This document shows, one piece after another, positions 1 through 6,255 of a stretch of 14,870 nt of DNA. How positions within the stretch are numbered: the stretch's first letter is position 1; each line of letters begins with the position of its first letter. Source of the DNA: JAIYDQ01 sp031411055 (GTDB taxonomy: Bacteria; Planctomycetota; Planctomycetia; Pirellulales; Pirellulaceae); contig JANOAI010000540.1 of NCBI GenBank assembly GCA_031411055.1, positions 1-14,870 of the forward strand. The letters run 5' to 3'. The notes beneath the pieces were generated by a model. That model searched no databases and was not told the DNA's origin. It saw only the letters and a list, made by a program, of their open reading frames with translations. Position numbers and translations under genes: made by a program.

Positions 1-243
1 CACTGGCACGATGGGCCGCTCGGGAGCAAGCGGAGCAACTGGAGATGTCGCGGGTGCTCCAGCTTTCGGAGCGGCAGGTGCTGCTGCTGTGGCAAGATGC
101 TTCTTGACCTTCGCGATTTCGTCCTCTTCGAGACTAGCGAGAGCACTCCCCTTATTCGGAATGCCAATTTTAGCACAGAGATCAGCCAGCTCTTTGCTGT
201 CTAACCCAAGTTCTTTCGCGAGTGAATAAATACGTACAGCCAC
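1..243 (-). CDS. infB: Translation initiation factor IF-2, N-terminal fragment (cut by window edge)
   Basis: Only the first 81 codons are present; the gene runs off the left edge. IF-2 is the GTPase that places initiator fMet-tRNA on the 30S subunit. The visible part is the small N-terminal IF2_N module: it opens VAVRIYSLAKELGLDSKEL and continues ADLCAKIGIPNKGSALASL, the usual helical domain that begins 'xxVRxYxLAKELG'. It then enters an Ala/Pro-rich linker (about residues 50-81) that normally precedes the G domain, which is not visible. The start is GTG at 243-241. The next in-frame upstream codons lead to a stop without any ATG, and a GAGGGA Shine-Dalgarno-like sequence lies 9 nt before it. 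The gene follows nusA on the same strand after a 143-bp spacer, the common nusA-infB order. The identification rests on N-terminal similarity plus this context. Confidence 0.9.
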   Translation of the reverse strand, partial: MAVRIYSLAKELGLDSKELADLCAKIGIPNKGSALASLEEDEIAKVKKHLATAAAPAAPKAGAPATSPVAPLAPERPIVPV

Positions 244-386
244 TGGGCAAAGTCCCTCAGGTATCCCTTTTTACTTACATAACCTGACGCCTCCACAACG
301 CAACACGCGTTGAAGCATCCGACATGGCTCGTTGTTCAAAGGAACGACGAGATGTCCTATAACCGGACCAAACCCGGTTGAATCCA
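244..386 (-). promoter_or_regulatory. nusA-infB spacer with three hairpins
   Basis: Three inverted repeats lie in 143 bp. The nearest to the nusA stop is AACCGG/CCGGTT (361-366 with 374-379, 7-nt loop). Next is a long stem, CTCGTTGTTC/GAACGACGAG (328-337 with 342-351, 4-nt loop, one G-U type mismatch). It is extended by GACAT/ATGTC (321-325 with 352-356) after a 2-nt bulge, giving about 15 pairs. Third is CAACGC/GCGTTG (296-301 with 307-312, 5-nt loop). None is followed on the minus strand by a T-run, so they do not look like simple intrinsic terminators. Inference: RNA processing, pausing or attenuation between nusA and infB. No convincing promoter was seen here. Confidence 0.5.
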
Positions 387-1715
387 TTATGACCCACTTG
401 AGTCGCCATCATTACCCGATTGGTTCGGATATTTTTCCTGGTTAGCTTCGGCTTCCGAAGAATCGGAATTCTTCTTGGCCGCTTCCTTAAGTTCAGCTTC
501 GTTCAAAGCTTCCGTAGCCAGTCGTTCCTTCTCGGCTTTTTCGAAACGCTTTCGCTCATTTTCAGCGACTTCATTTTCTTCGGCCTTGATGTCCGCTTGC
601 TCTACGATCGCATTCACTTCATCTTCGGTCAGTCCGCCGAGCTCCATCAGAGCGTCCGGTTCGATCACCGAAAGATCATCGTAAGACAGATATCCTTGTT
701 CTACCAGCCTTTGCGCCAATTCTTCGGTCATTCCTTCGATTTGAAGGAACGCTTTCATCGCTCGATCGATCTGCTTTTCCAGTTCGTCGGCGGTCATGAT
801 CTCGATGTCCCAACCGCAAAGCTTGCTGGCCAAACGAACATTCTGTCCGTACCGACCTATCGCTTGCGAAAGCTGGTCGTCACCGACCAATGCAATGGCT
901 CGACCGATCATATCGCAAAGCAAAACCTGCTGAACTTCAGCCGGCTGCAATGAATTCGTAATCAAAACGATCGGGTCGTCACTCCATCGAACAATATCGA
1001 TTCGCTCACCAGCCAACTCGCCAGTCACATTCTTGATTCGGTTGCCACGCATGCCGACGCAAGCACCGACACAATCGACACGCGTGTCGCTGCTGGTGAC
1101 GGCAACTTTACTGCGATATCCCGGCTCGCGACTGACCCCTTTAATCTCGATAACACCGTCGGCAATTTCGGGGATTTCTTGTTCAAACAAACGCTGAATT
1201 AAAGTCGCCTTGGTACGCGACAGAATAACCTTAATCCGATTGCCAGCCGCCTTCACTTCATACACCACGGCGCGTACGCGCTCGCCATTATGATAGCTTT
1301 CGCCTGGAATCTGTTCGCTGCGAGGGAGAATCGCTTCAACCTGGCCAAGCTGAACAATGGTCACGCCTCGTTCCGTGCGTTGGACAATGCCTGTGATGAG
1401 CTGACCGACTTGGTCTTGGAATTCATCCATTCGCGCGTCGCGTTCAGCTTCGCGGATTTTTTGAGTGATAATTTGGCGAGCTGTTTGGGCTCCAATTCGA
1501 CCGATCTCTTCCTGGTCAAGGGAACGACCGTCGCAACTTGCAGTGATAACACCACCTTCGCGTGCAATGCTAACCGTAACATCGGCCATTTCGCCGAAGT
1601 GTCGTTTTCCAGCGGTTACCAAAGCAGCTTCGATAGCTTGGATCACGAGCTCGCTGTCGATATTCTTTTCGCGATGGATCGAATCGACCATCCGCAGCAA
1701 TTCTTGTGGATTCAT
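387..1715 (-). CDS. nusA: Transcription termination/antitermination factor NusA
   Basis: NusA binds RNA polymerase and nascent RNA and controls pausing, termination and antitermination. The 442-residue product has all core modules in order. The RNAP-binding N-terminal domain is about 1-100 (MNPQELLRMVDSIHREK). The S1 domain is about 103-168. KH1 is about 183-243, containing REPGYRSKVAV and the VGACVGMRG loop. KH2 is about 245-310, with QAIGRYGQNVRLASKL. A helix-hairpin-helix-like segment at about 325-372 (IEGMTEELAQRLVEQGYLS) is followed by a Glu/Lys-rich, then Ser/Asp-rich tail. The motif usually written DPVGACVG reads DCVGACVG here, a minor change. The ATG at 1715 matches the conserved family start; the ribosome site before it is weak. 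infB follows on the same strand. No rimP gene precedes it; instead there is a 422-bp gap with a candidate promoter. Confidence 0.96.
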   Translation of the reverse strand: MNPQELLRMVDSIHREKNIDSELVIQAIEAALVTAGKRHFGEMADVTVSIAREGGVITASCDGRSLDQEEIGRIGAQTARQIITQKIREAERDARMDEFQDQVGQLITGIVQRTERGVTIVQLGQVEAILPRSEQIPGESYHNGERVRAVVYEVKAAGNRIKVILSRTKATLIQRLFEQEIPEIADGVIEIKGVSREPGYRSKVAVTSSDTRVDCVGACVGMRGNRIKNVTGELAGERIDIVRWSDDPIVLITNSLQPAEVQQVLLCDMIGRAIALVGDDQLSQAIGRYGQNVRLASKLCGWDIEIMTADELEKQIDRAMKAFLQIEGMTEELAQRLVEQGYLSYDDLSVIEPDALMELGGLTEDEVNAIVEQADIKAEENEVAENERKRFEKAEKERLATEALNEAELKEAAKKNSDSSEAEANQEKYPNQSGNDGDSSGS

Positions 1716-1838
1716 GCGTCCAAGAGCTGACTGGCTAACGTACGGAAACTAACCGCTCCGCCAGTCGAACGCATTTTCAGAAATGGGCTAGACCGACAGA
1801 ACCCGAACATCGGATCGGGAAATATCAGGCTGCCCGAA

Positions 1839-1867
1839 AAGTTAGCCGCGTTGGCCAGAATTGTCAA
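1839..1867 (-). promoter_or_regulatory. Candidate sigma70-type promoter for nusA-infB
   Basis: On the minus strand a perfect TTGACA (1867-1862) is followed by a 17-nt spacer and TAACTT (1844-1839). The -10 matches the consensus at only three of six positions. The site points at nusA and would give a leader of roughly 115 nt. The exact -35 and ideal spacing make it the best candidate in the gap. The weak -10 and unknown planctomycete promoter preferences keep confidence moderate. Confidence 0.4.
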
Positions 1868-1873
1868 CCACTA

Positions 1874-1893
1874 AGCGGCGGAGGATCGCCGCT
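1874..1893. repeat. Perfect 7-bp dyad just upstream of the nusA promoter
   Basis: AGCGGCG (1874-1880) and CGCCGCT (1887-1893) are separated by a 6-nt loop. The dyad sits 6 bp upstream of the candidate nusA -35 box. It has no adjacent T-run on the minus strand, so it may be an operator or a leftover stem rather than a terminator. Confidence 0.4.
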
Positions 1894-2055
1894 AAAACCA
1901 GAGTTTACACGCAAATCACTTGGTGAAAGCAAGAATCGCGCCCAGAAGTAAAAGGGCCATGCGCTTCGATGGCTCGATTTTCGAGTAGCTACGCTTGCCA
2001 GAGCGCGAACAATGCCCAATTCTGCTAGCTCTCGTTCGATCAGACGCAGCAAACT

Positions 2056-2095
2056 TGAAAAACTCAAAAAGTCAGAAAAGAGAAAGCTCTGACTT
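2056..2095 (-). terminator. Intrinsic terminator of the ARH-like gene
   Basis: Reading the minus strand, AAGTCAGA (2095-2088 side) pairs with TCTGACTT (2076-2069) around an 11-nt loop. It is followed directly by a T-rich run, TTTTTGAGTTTTTC. It lies about 43 bp after the TAG stop of the ARH-like gene at 2138, as expected for a Rho-independent terminator. The stem is AT-rich, so efficiency may be modest. It separates that gene from nusA. Confidence 0.6.
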
Positions 2096-2137
2096 GCCTT
2101 GGAGTCGCATTCGGATGGAGGGGAACGGAAATCAGGA

Positions 2138-3517
2138 CTATCCGCCCATGATTCGGTGGGCGAGTCGCCAAGGAAGTCGAACGACGGCGCTGGCGACGAG
2201 GCAGGAATTGACGGTTATGGAACGTAGCCATTGCAAAACAGGGCGCGCAGGCATGGCGGGTGCTGCATGAAGATCTTCCGCCCCATGCGGCCAATCGACA
2301 AACCTTTTTGACATCGCTTCAAGCCATCGCTTGCTATTTGGCCAACCGCAGTACCAGTCCTTCCAACGATCAGGAATGCTTTTGGCTCCAAGATGAATCC
2401 CAGCTAACCCACCCGCGATTGCGCCGAGGGTAGCTGTATCACCACCAAGCAAAATTGCTCTTTCGACTGTCTTTTCATAACTTTCGTGGTTCGTAAGCCA
2501 AGCATAGATCGCCATCAAAGCTGTCGGACCAGCCTCTGACGGGATACTTTTTCCCCAGCCCATTTTCACGGCCATGTCATGCACGCAAGCTCCGCTCAAC
2601 ACCCCTTCGCGAAGGATCTTTAATTGCTCGGCAATACCTCGATCTTCAGTGATCTTGATCAAACGATCCATCAAGTTCACGGGATCAAATTCATCTGGCT
2701 GGGTCATGACCGCGAGATAACCTGATCGTGCGACCAAAACGGCCGACTCAACGGTTTCCGCCGAGAGATGTGTCGTTTCGGTACACAAAGCAGCCCATTT
2801 TTCTGCCGAATGCCCCGTACCTTGCAAAACACAGGCAATTGCGAGGGCGCTGATGAGGGGACTATTGTCCAACGAAACCACCCCCGACTGTTCGTGCGAA
2901 GCTCCCAAACAGAGTCGGAGGGACGCGACGAGATTCGTTCGACCGGCATAGAATGGCAGGGTTAAAATGTGCAAACGTAGTCGATTGGCAAAACCACGCC
3001 GAAAACCCTCAAGCTGTGATCTCGATCGAAGAATGGACTGTAAGGTCATCAACATGCGTTGCGTGTCATACCCGGGTAAACCGACCCCTGGAATAACGGC
3101 GTAATGGATTGGCCCTCTTCCAAATAACTTGAGGCTCGTCCGCCGCGTTAAACCGCCTCGGCCCAAACCAAGTGCATCACCAATCGCAGCTCCGAAAAGA
3201 AGTCCCTCGATGGATCGCTCGCGACGCAGACTCCCCGTTACATTCGCCCAAGAAAAATCCTGTTCCAGCGCGTTACGTGATACCGTAACCGATGGCGGAA
3301 TTGGCTCGGCGACCGGAATTGGTACCGAAACACTCGATCCATCTCCAGAACGAATCTCTGGCGCAATGCGCGCAGTCCGCCCCGAGGGATTTCGAAAAAT
3401 CCTATCTTTTCCGCTAGAAAGCCCCATTTCTTGCTCTCGTTGGGATGCTGAGTTGGAAGGTCGCTTTGGTTTCAATCTATTACTCTGAGCGGGCTTAGGG
3501 CTTCTGGAAGTACTCAT
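2138..3517 (-). CDS. ADP-ribosylglycohydrolase-fold protein with degenerate metal-site motifs
   Basis: The 459-residue product matches the ADP-ribosylglycohydrolase (DraG/ARH) family. That family removes ADP-ribose from proteins or small molecules using two Mg2+ ions held by a TDDT motif and a GGDTDT motif. Seen here: the family start LLFGAAIGDALGLG (about 106-119), a remnant of the first metal motif reading GYDTQ (149-153) where TDDTQ is usual, and GGDTAT (358-363) where GGDTDT is usual, followed by LGAIAGGLAG. Two metal-ligand aspartates are therefore replaced, by Tyr and Ala. A basic, Ser/Pro-rich extension of about 100 residues precedes the fold. About 55 residues follow it, including a possibly amphipathic segment near the end. 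Inference: a non-catalytic or altered member acting as a binder or scaffold. ATG 3517 has a weak AGGA 4 nt upstream; Met31 is an alternative. The gene is single and divergent from the cytochrome cluster. Confidence 0.8.
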   Translation of the reverse strand: MSTSRSPKPAQSNRLKPKRPSNSASQREQEMGLSSGKDRIFRNPSGRTARIAPEIRSGDGSSVSVPIPVAEPIPPSVTVSRNALEQDFSWANVTGSLRRERSIEGLLFGAAIGDALGLGRGGLTRRTSLKLFGRGPIHYAVIPGVGLPGYDTQRMLMTLQSILRSRSQLEGFRRGFANRLRLHILTLPFYAGRTNLVASLRLCLGASHEQSGVVSLDNSPLISALAIACVLQGTGHSAEKWAALCTETTHLSAETVESAVLVARSGYLAVMTQPDEFDPVNLMDRLIKITEDRGIAEQLKILREGVLSGACVHDMAVKMGWGKSIPSEAGPTALMAIYAWLTNHESYEKTVERAILLGGDTATLGAIAGGLAGIHLGAKSIPDRWKDWYCGWPNSKRWLEAMSKRFVDWPHGAEDLHAAPAMPARPVLQWLRSITVNSCLVASAVVRLPWRLAHRIMGG

Positions 3518-3527
3518 ACAATCCTGA

Positions 3528-3563
3528 CTTTCGCGATGGTCTCTATTCTAAACCGCGCGAAAG
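3528..3563 (-). promoter_or_regulatory. 8-bp inverted repeat upstream of the ARH-like gene
   Basis: CTTTCGCG (3528-3535) and CGCGAAAG (3556-3563) form a perfect inverted repeat with a 20-nt spacer. It begins 11 bp before the start codon at 3517. The spacer contains TAGAAT on the minus strand, similar to a -10 box, but no well-spaced -35 is visible. Candidate operator or leader hairpin. Confidence 0.3.
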
Positions 3564-3729
3564 CCATCTAAAGCAACGTTTCTTTAGCTGCTCGATTAAA
3601 CACCAACTTGGCAGCAGAAGTAGCGATTTTGTGCATTATGCTGGCCGACAGTCAGCACTCCCCAAACGGCTTTCTGCTCTTAAATACGAAAAACTGTTCA
3701 AAATGAGACACTCTGCGACGATTTGGCCT

Positions 3730-3770
3730 CTTCGAAAAAGTTGTTCGTCCTTCGAAAATTACGGTTGTTC
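3730..3770 (+). repeat. Two imperfect direct repeats upstream of the cytochrome c gene
   Basis: CTTCGAAAA occurs at 3730-3738 and 3750-3758, exactly 20 bp apart (about two helical turns). Each copy contains the palindrome TTCGAA and is followed by GTTGTTC (3740-3746 and 3764-3770). The arrangement resembles paired binding sites for a regulator. It lies 70-110 bp before the ATG at 3841. Confidence 0.35.
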
Positions 3771-3785
3771 CATTTCACATTGGAA

Positions 3786-3808
3786 GTCGGTCAAGAATCT
3801 TGACTGAC
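3786..3808 (+). promoter_or_regulatory. Dyad 32 bp upstream of the cytochrome c start
   Basis: GTCGGTCAAG (3786-3795) and CTTGACTGAC (3799-3808) are inverted copies with one mismatch around AAT; the inner GTCAAG-AAT-CTTGAC is perfect. It could be an operator or a stem in the leader RNA of the cytochrome/heme A cluster. Confidence 0.35.
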
Positions 3809-3840
3809 ATCAAAATTCCATCATTTCCCTCGCGGTTCTG

Positions 3841-5187
3841 ATGATCGCATGGCGTCGAATGTTCCAAATAAACCTCTCTCTTCCAAAACCGCAAAGTCTT
3901 TTATTGGCGTTGGGCGTGTATTCCGGCTTATTGGCCTCGATGGGATGTTCCCCTACCCCAGCTAGTTTCGTGCCGCATCGGCTAATGACCGCTCGCATGG
4001 AATCGGAACTTCGAGCAGACTTAGGCGATATCGAACGACAGTCACAAACAGCATTGAATGAGCTATTCGGAACTCCAGATGAACCTCGCTGGCCTGCCGC
4101 GATCTCAAGCGATCCGAATTTTGATCAACTCGTAGATATCGAATATCTGCAACGAGCAGCTGGCCCGTTTGGTCGCAAAGTCAAAAATTTGGAAACGGGA
4201 CTCTTTCGAAAGCATTGTACGCATTGCCACGGTTTGACGGGCGATGGTTTTGGACCGGCAGCGGCGCTGCTCAGCCCATACCCTCGCGACTTCCGCCGCG
4301 GCACCTTTAAGTTTAAATCTTCCATCTCCCCTTCCCGCCCAACGCTCGATGACCTCATCGAAACCATCGAACACGGCGTGCCGGGGACAAGCATGCCTGC
4401 GATGGCAAACTTGAAAAAGGACGAGCACTACGCCGATGATATCGCCGTTTTAGCTCACTACGTTCGCTATCTCTCCATCCGTGGAGAAGTGGAACGGCAA
4501 ATCATGATGGGTCTGGTCCCCGAACTTGATCTCAGCGCAGGCGAGTCGATTTACGACCAGAATCTCAGGGATACCGACCCCGCAATGTTTGACAAGCAGA
4601 AAATCGCCATCGAAGAAATCGTTCGCAGCGTTGTGAAGAAGTGGAGCGACGCGCAACCATCCGACGTCAGCCCTCAAGGCGTCCGTGTCGATGTCCGATC
4701 ATCCAGCGATTTTTCCGAGACGATCCAACAGGAATTCCTAGCTTCTGCCCGTCGCGGGAAAGAACTCTTTCGCGGGACTACAGCGGCTTGCTCACAATGT
4801 CACGGCGAACAAGGAGATGGGATTGGGAAAATCCGCGATTTCGATGAATGGACCAAAGATTGGACAATCCGAGCTGGAGTCGATCCGAAAGACCCTCAGC
4901 AGTGGAAGCCACTGAAAAAACGAGGGCTTCTCAAACCGGTCTACGCCCTTCCTCGCAATTTGCAGTGGGGAACGTTTCGCAATGGAGCAGAACCCGACTC
5001 GATCTTCCGAACGATCGTGAACGGAATCGCGGGGACTCCCATGCCGGCTGCGGCCCGCATTGCCGACATGAAGAACGGTCTGACAGACGATCAAGTTTGG
5101 GACCTGGTGAATTATTGTCAAGCAATCGGAATTCCCGATATCCGTAAACAAGTTGGCGAACGGAAGGTGCCAAACGATGGAACTTAG
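3841..5187 (+). CDS. Diheme c-type cytochrome, probable lipoprotein
   Basis: The 448-residue product carries two CxxCH heme sites, CTHCH at 126-130 and CSQCH at 317-321. Each sits in a cytochrome c fold (HGLTGDGFGPAA; HGEQGDGIGK) and has a downstream Met able to be the sixth iron ligand (TSMPAM near 185; GTPMPA at 399-402). The N-terminus has a hydrophobic stretch (about 20-34) ending SMGC, with Cys36 as a likely lipid attachment site. This suggests a lipoprotein facing the periplasm; the lipobox is not canonical. Met7 is a possible alternative start. The gene overlaps ctaA by 11 bp, and ctaB follows, which points to electron delivery to, or assembly of, an aa3-type oxidase. The donor and acceptor cannot be read from the sequence. 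Confidence 0.9.
   Translation: MIAWRRMFQINLSLPKPQSLLLALGVYSGLLASMGCSPTPASFVPHRLMTARMESELRADLGDIERQSQTALNELFGTPDEPRWPAAISSDPNFDQLVDIEYLQRAAGPFGRKVKNLETGLFRKHCTHCHGLTGDGFGPAAALLSPYPRDFRRGTFKFKSSISPSRPTLDDLIETIEHGVPGTSMPAMANLKKDEHYADDIAVLAHYVRYLSIRGEVERQIMMGLVPELDLSAGESIYDQNLRDTDPAMFDKQKIAIEEIVRSVVKKWSDAQPSDVSPQGVRVDVRSSSDFSETIQQEFLASARRGKELFRGTTAACSQCHGEQGDGIGKIRDFDEWTKDWTIRAGVDPKDPQQWKPLKKRGLLKPVYALPRNLQWGTFRNGAEPDSIFRTIVNGIAGTPMPAAARIADMKNGLTDDQVWDLVNYCQAIGIPDIRKQVGERKVPNDGT
5162..5167 (+). promoter_or_regulatory. Shine-Dalgarno of ctaA inside the cytochrome gene
   Basis: GGAAGG lies 9 nt before the ATG at 5177, within the last codons of the preceding cytochrome gene. It favours the ATG at 5177 over an in-frame TTG at 5153. 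It is one of the few clear ribosome sites in the window and fits translational coupling. Confidence 0.6.
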
Positions 5188-6160
5188 CCCTTCGATCGCC
5201 GAAAAGCACAATGGTTCTCGATGGCCGTTTCGCGCCGCTTTCGCCGTAGCTTTCACGATGTTCTTCCTGATCTGGATCGGTGGCTTGGTCACCACCCAGG
5301 ATGCTGGAATGGCTGTCCCTGATTGGCCAGGAACTTACGGCTACAACATGTTTGCTTATCCCTTGTCGACTTGGTTCTATGGTCCAGTTGACTTATTCAT
5401 CGAGCATGGCCATCGGCTTTGGGCCAGTTTCGTAGGACTGCTCGCGATTGTTTCCTGGGTCATTGCTTGGCGAAACGAGTCACGGCCCTGGGTTGTCCTA
5501 TGCACGTTCGTTTTATTGCTTGCCGTCATTTTTCAAGGGGTTCTTGGAGGCGTACGTGTACTGTTCGATGCCCAAACATACGCCATGATCCATGGTTGTT
5601 TTGGACCGTTGTGTTTTGCCTTCGCTTCGGCCATCGCCCTTTTCACTTCGAAAAGTTGGCATAAATCCAATGCCGCTACCGTTACGAAAGTTCGTTGGAT
5701 TCCGCGGCTACTGGTTTTCCAAACCTGCGTGGTGGTCCTTCAGCTATTTATCGGGGCTCAACTTCGGCACACCCATGCAACCACTCCCCCCTTAGCGTTT
5801 ATGGGACTCGTCCACTCCCATTTGACCCTCGCCTTCTTGGCAACGGCCTTGATACTCACAACATCGCATGCCTGCTTTTGGCGAATTTCCAAAGCCCCAT
5901 CGGAACAAAGTCGCATCATAAAGCGGTTTTCGATCTTTCTTTTTATCTTGATCCTGGTTCAACTTTGCCTTGGATTCGCGACTTGGATTTGCAACTATGC
6001 CCTCCCATGGGCGGATGCTTCGCAGGCCTTGTCGACGTACATCATTGCGACCAAGGGTTACTGGGAATCTTGGATCACTACGATACACCAAGCCACTGGC
6101 TCGCTGATCATCGCCTTTTCCTTCGTTCTGACTTTGGCTGTTTGGCGTCAAAAAGGATAA
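5177..6160 (+). CDS. ctaA: Heme A synthase (COX15/CtaA family)
   Basis: Heme A synthase oxidises the C8 methyl of heme O to a formyl group in the cytoplasmic membrane, giving heme A for aa3-type oxidases. The 327-residue product is a multi-span membrane protein with about eight hydrophobic segments. It has the family histidines in two similar halves: EHGHR (76-80), MIHG (His139), LVHSH (His213/215) and TIHQATGSL (His304). The N-terminal part reads WIGGLVTTQDAGMAVPDWPG, a strong COX15/CtaA signature with the conserved acidic residue and DWP. The ATG at 5177 is chosen because it follows GGAAGG at the proper distance. It overlaps the cytochrome gene by 11 bp. ctaB, the preceding step of the pathway, follows after 95 bp on the same strand. 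Confidence 0.93.
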   Translation: MELSPSIAEKHNGSRWPFRAAFAVAFTMFFLIWIGGLVTTQDAGMAVPDWPGTYGYNMFAYPLSTWFYGPVDLFIEHGHRLWASFVGLLAIVSWVIAWRNESRPWVVLCTFVLLLAVIFQGVLGGVRVLFDAQTYAMIHGCFGPLCFAFASAIALFTSKSWHKSNAATVTKVRWIPRLLVFQTCVVVLQLFIGAQLRHTHATTPPLAFMGLVHSHLTLAFLATALILTTSHACFWRISKAPSEQSRIIKRFSIFLFILILVQLCLGFATWICNYALPWADASQALSTYIIATKGYWESWITTIHQATGSLIIAFSFVLTLAVWRQKG

Positions 6161-6255
6161 ACGCACCATTGCCGAAGCAAATCCTTTCGCATTACAACCT
6201 GTTTTTCCACCGATGAGAGTCTGACAAACTTTTTGACCATTGTTAGCGCAACCCA

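Larger units (their letters stand above)
1716..2137. other. Intergenic region between the ARH-like gene and nusA
   Basis: I see no credible gene in these 422 bp. From right to left on the minus strand it holds the terminator of the upstream ARH-like gene (2056-2095). Next is a weaker imperfect dyad near 1953-1976 (GGGCCAT with ATGGCTC, one mismatch). Then come a perfect 7-bp dyad at 1874-1893, a promoter-like pair at 1839-1867, and a roughly 117-nt leader to nusA. A 67-codon minus-strand reading frame at 1864-2067 starts with TTG inside the terminator T-run and is not believable. Confidence 0.6.
3518..3840. other. Divergent control region between the ARH-like gene and the cytochrome c gene
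   Basis: No gene is supported in these 323 bp. It must hold the 5' signals of both divergent genes. I see a dyad next to the ARH-like start (3528-3563), a pair of direct repeats (3730-3770) and a second dyad close to the cytochrome start (3786-3808). No strong sigma70-type promoter pair was found for either gene. Confidence 0.5.

Noticed and set aside
11..229. Ala/Ser-rich plus-strand open frame of 72 codons
   Set aside because: It is antisense to the Ala/Pro-rich linker of infB; the minus-strand frame encodes the conserved IF-2 N-terminus.
420..953. 177-codon plus-strand open frame
   Set aside because: Antisense to nusA; Phe/Arg-rich with no family resemblance, a by-product of the acidic codon pattern on the other strand.
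1290..1730. 146-codon plus-strand open frame
   Set aside because: Antisense to the conserved N-terminal and S1 part of nusA.
1864..2067. 67-codon minus-strand frame that might have been a small gene before nusA
   Set aside because: Its TTG start lies in the T-run of the terminator, it has no ribosome site, and it covers the promoter-like and dyad signals.
5153..5155. TTG start for ctaA
   Set aside because: The ATG at 5177 has GGAAGG at good spacing and gives the usual family length; the TTG adds only eight residues and has no such site.
4792..5295. 167-codon minus-strand open frame
   Set aside because: It overlaps the second heme domain of the cytochrome and the ctaA start, both well supported on the plus strand.
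5695..6216. 173-codon plus-strand open frame inside ctaA
   Set aside because: It is in another frame of a clear heme A synthase gene and shows no membrane or domain pattern of its own.
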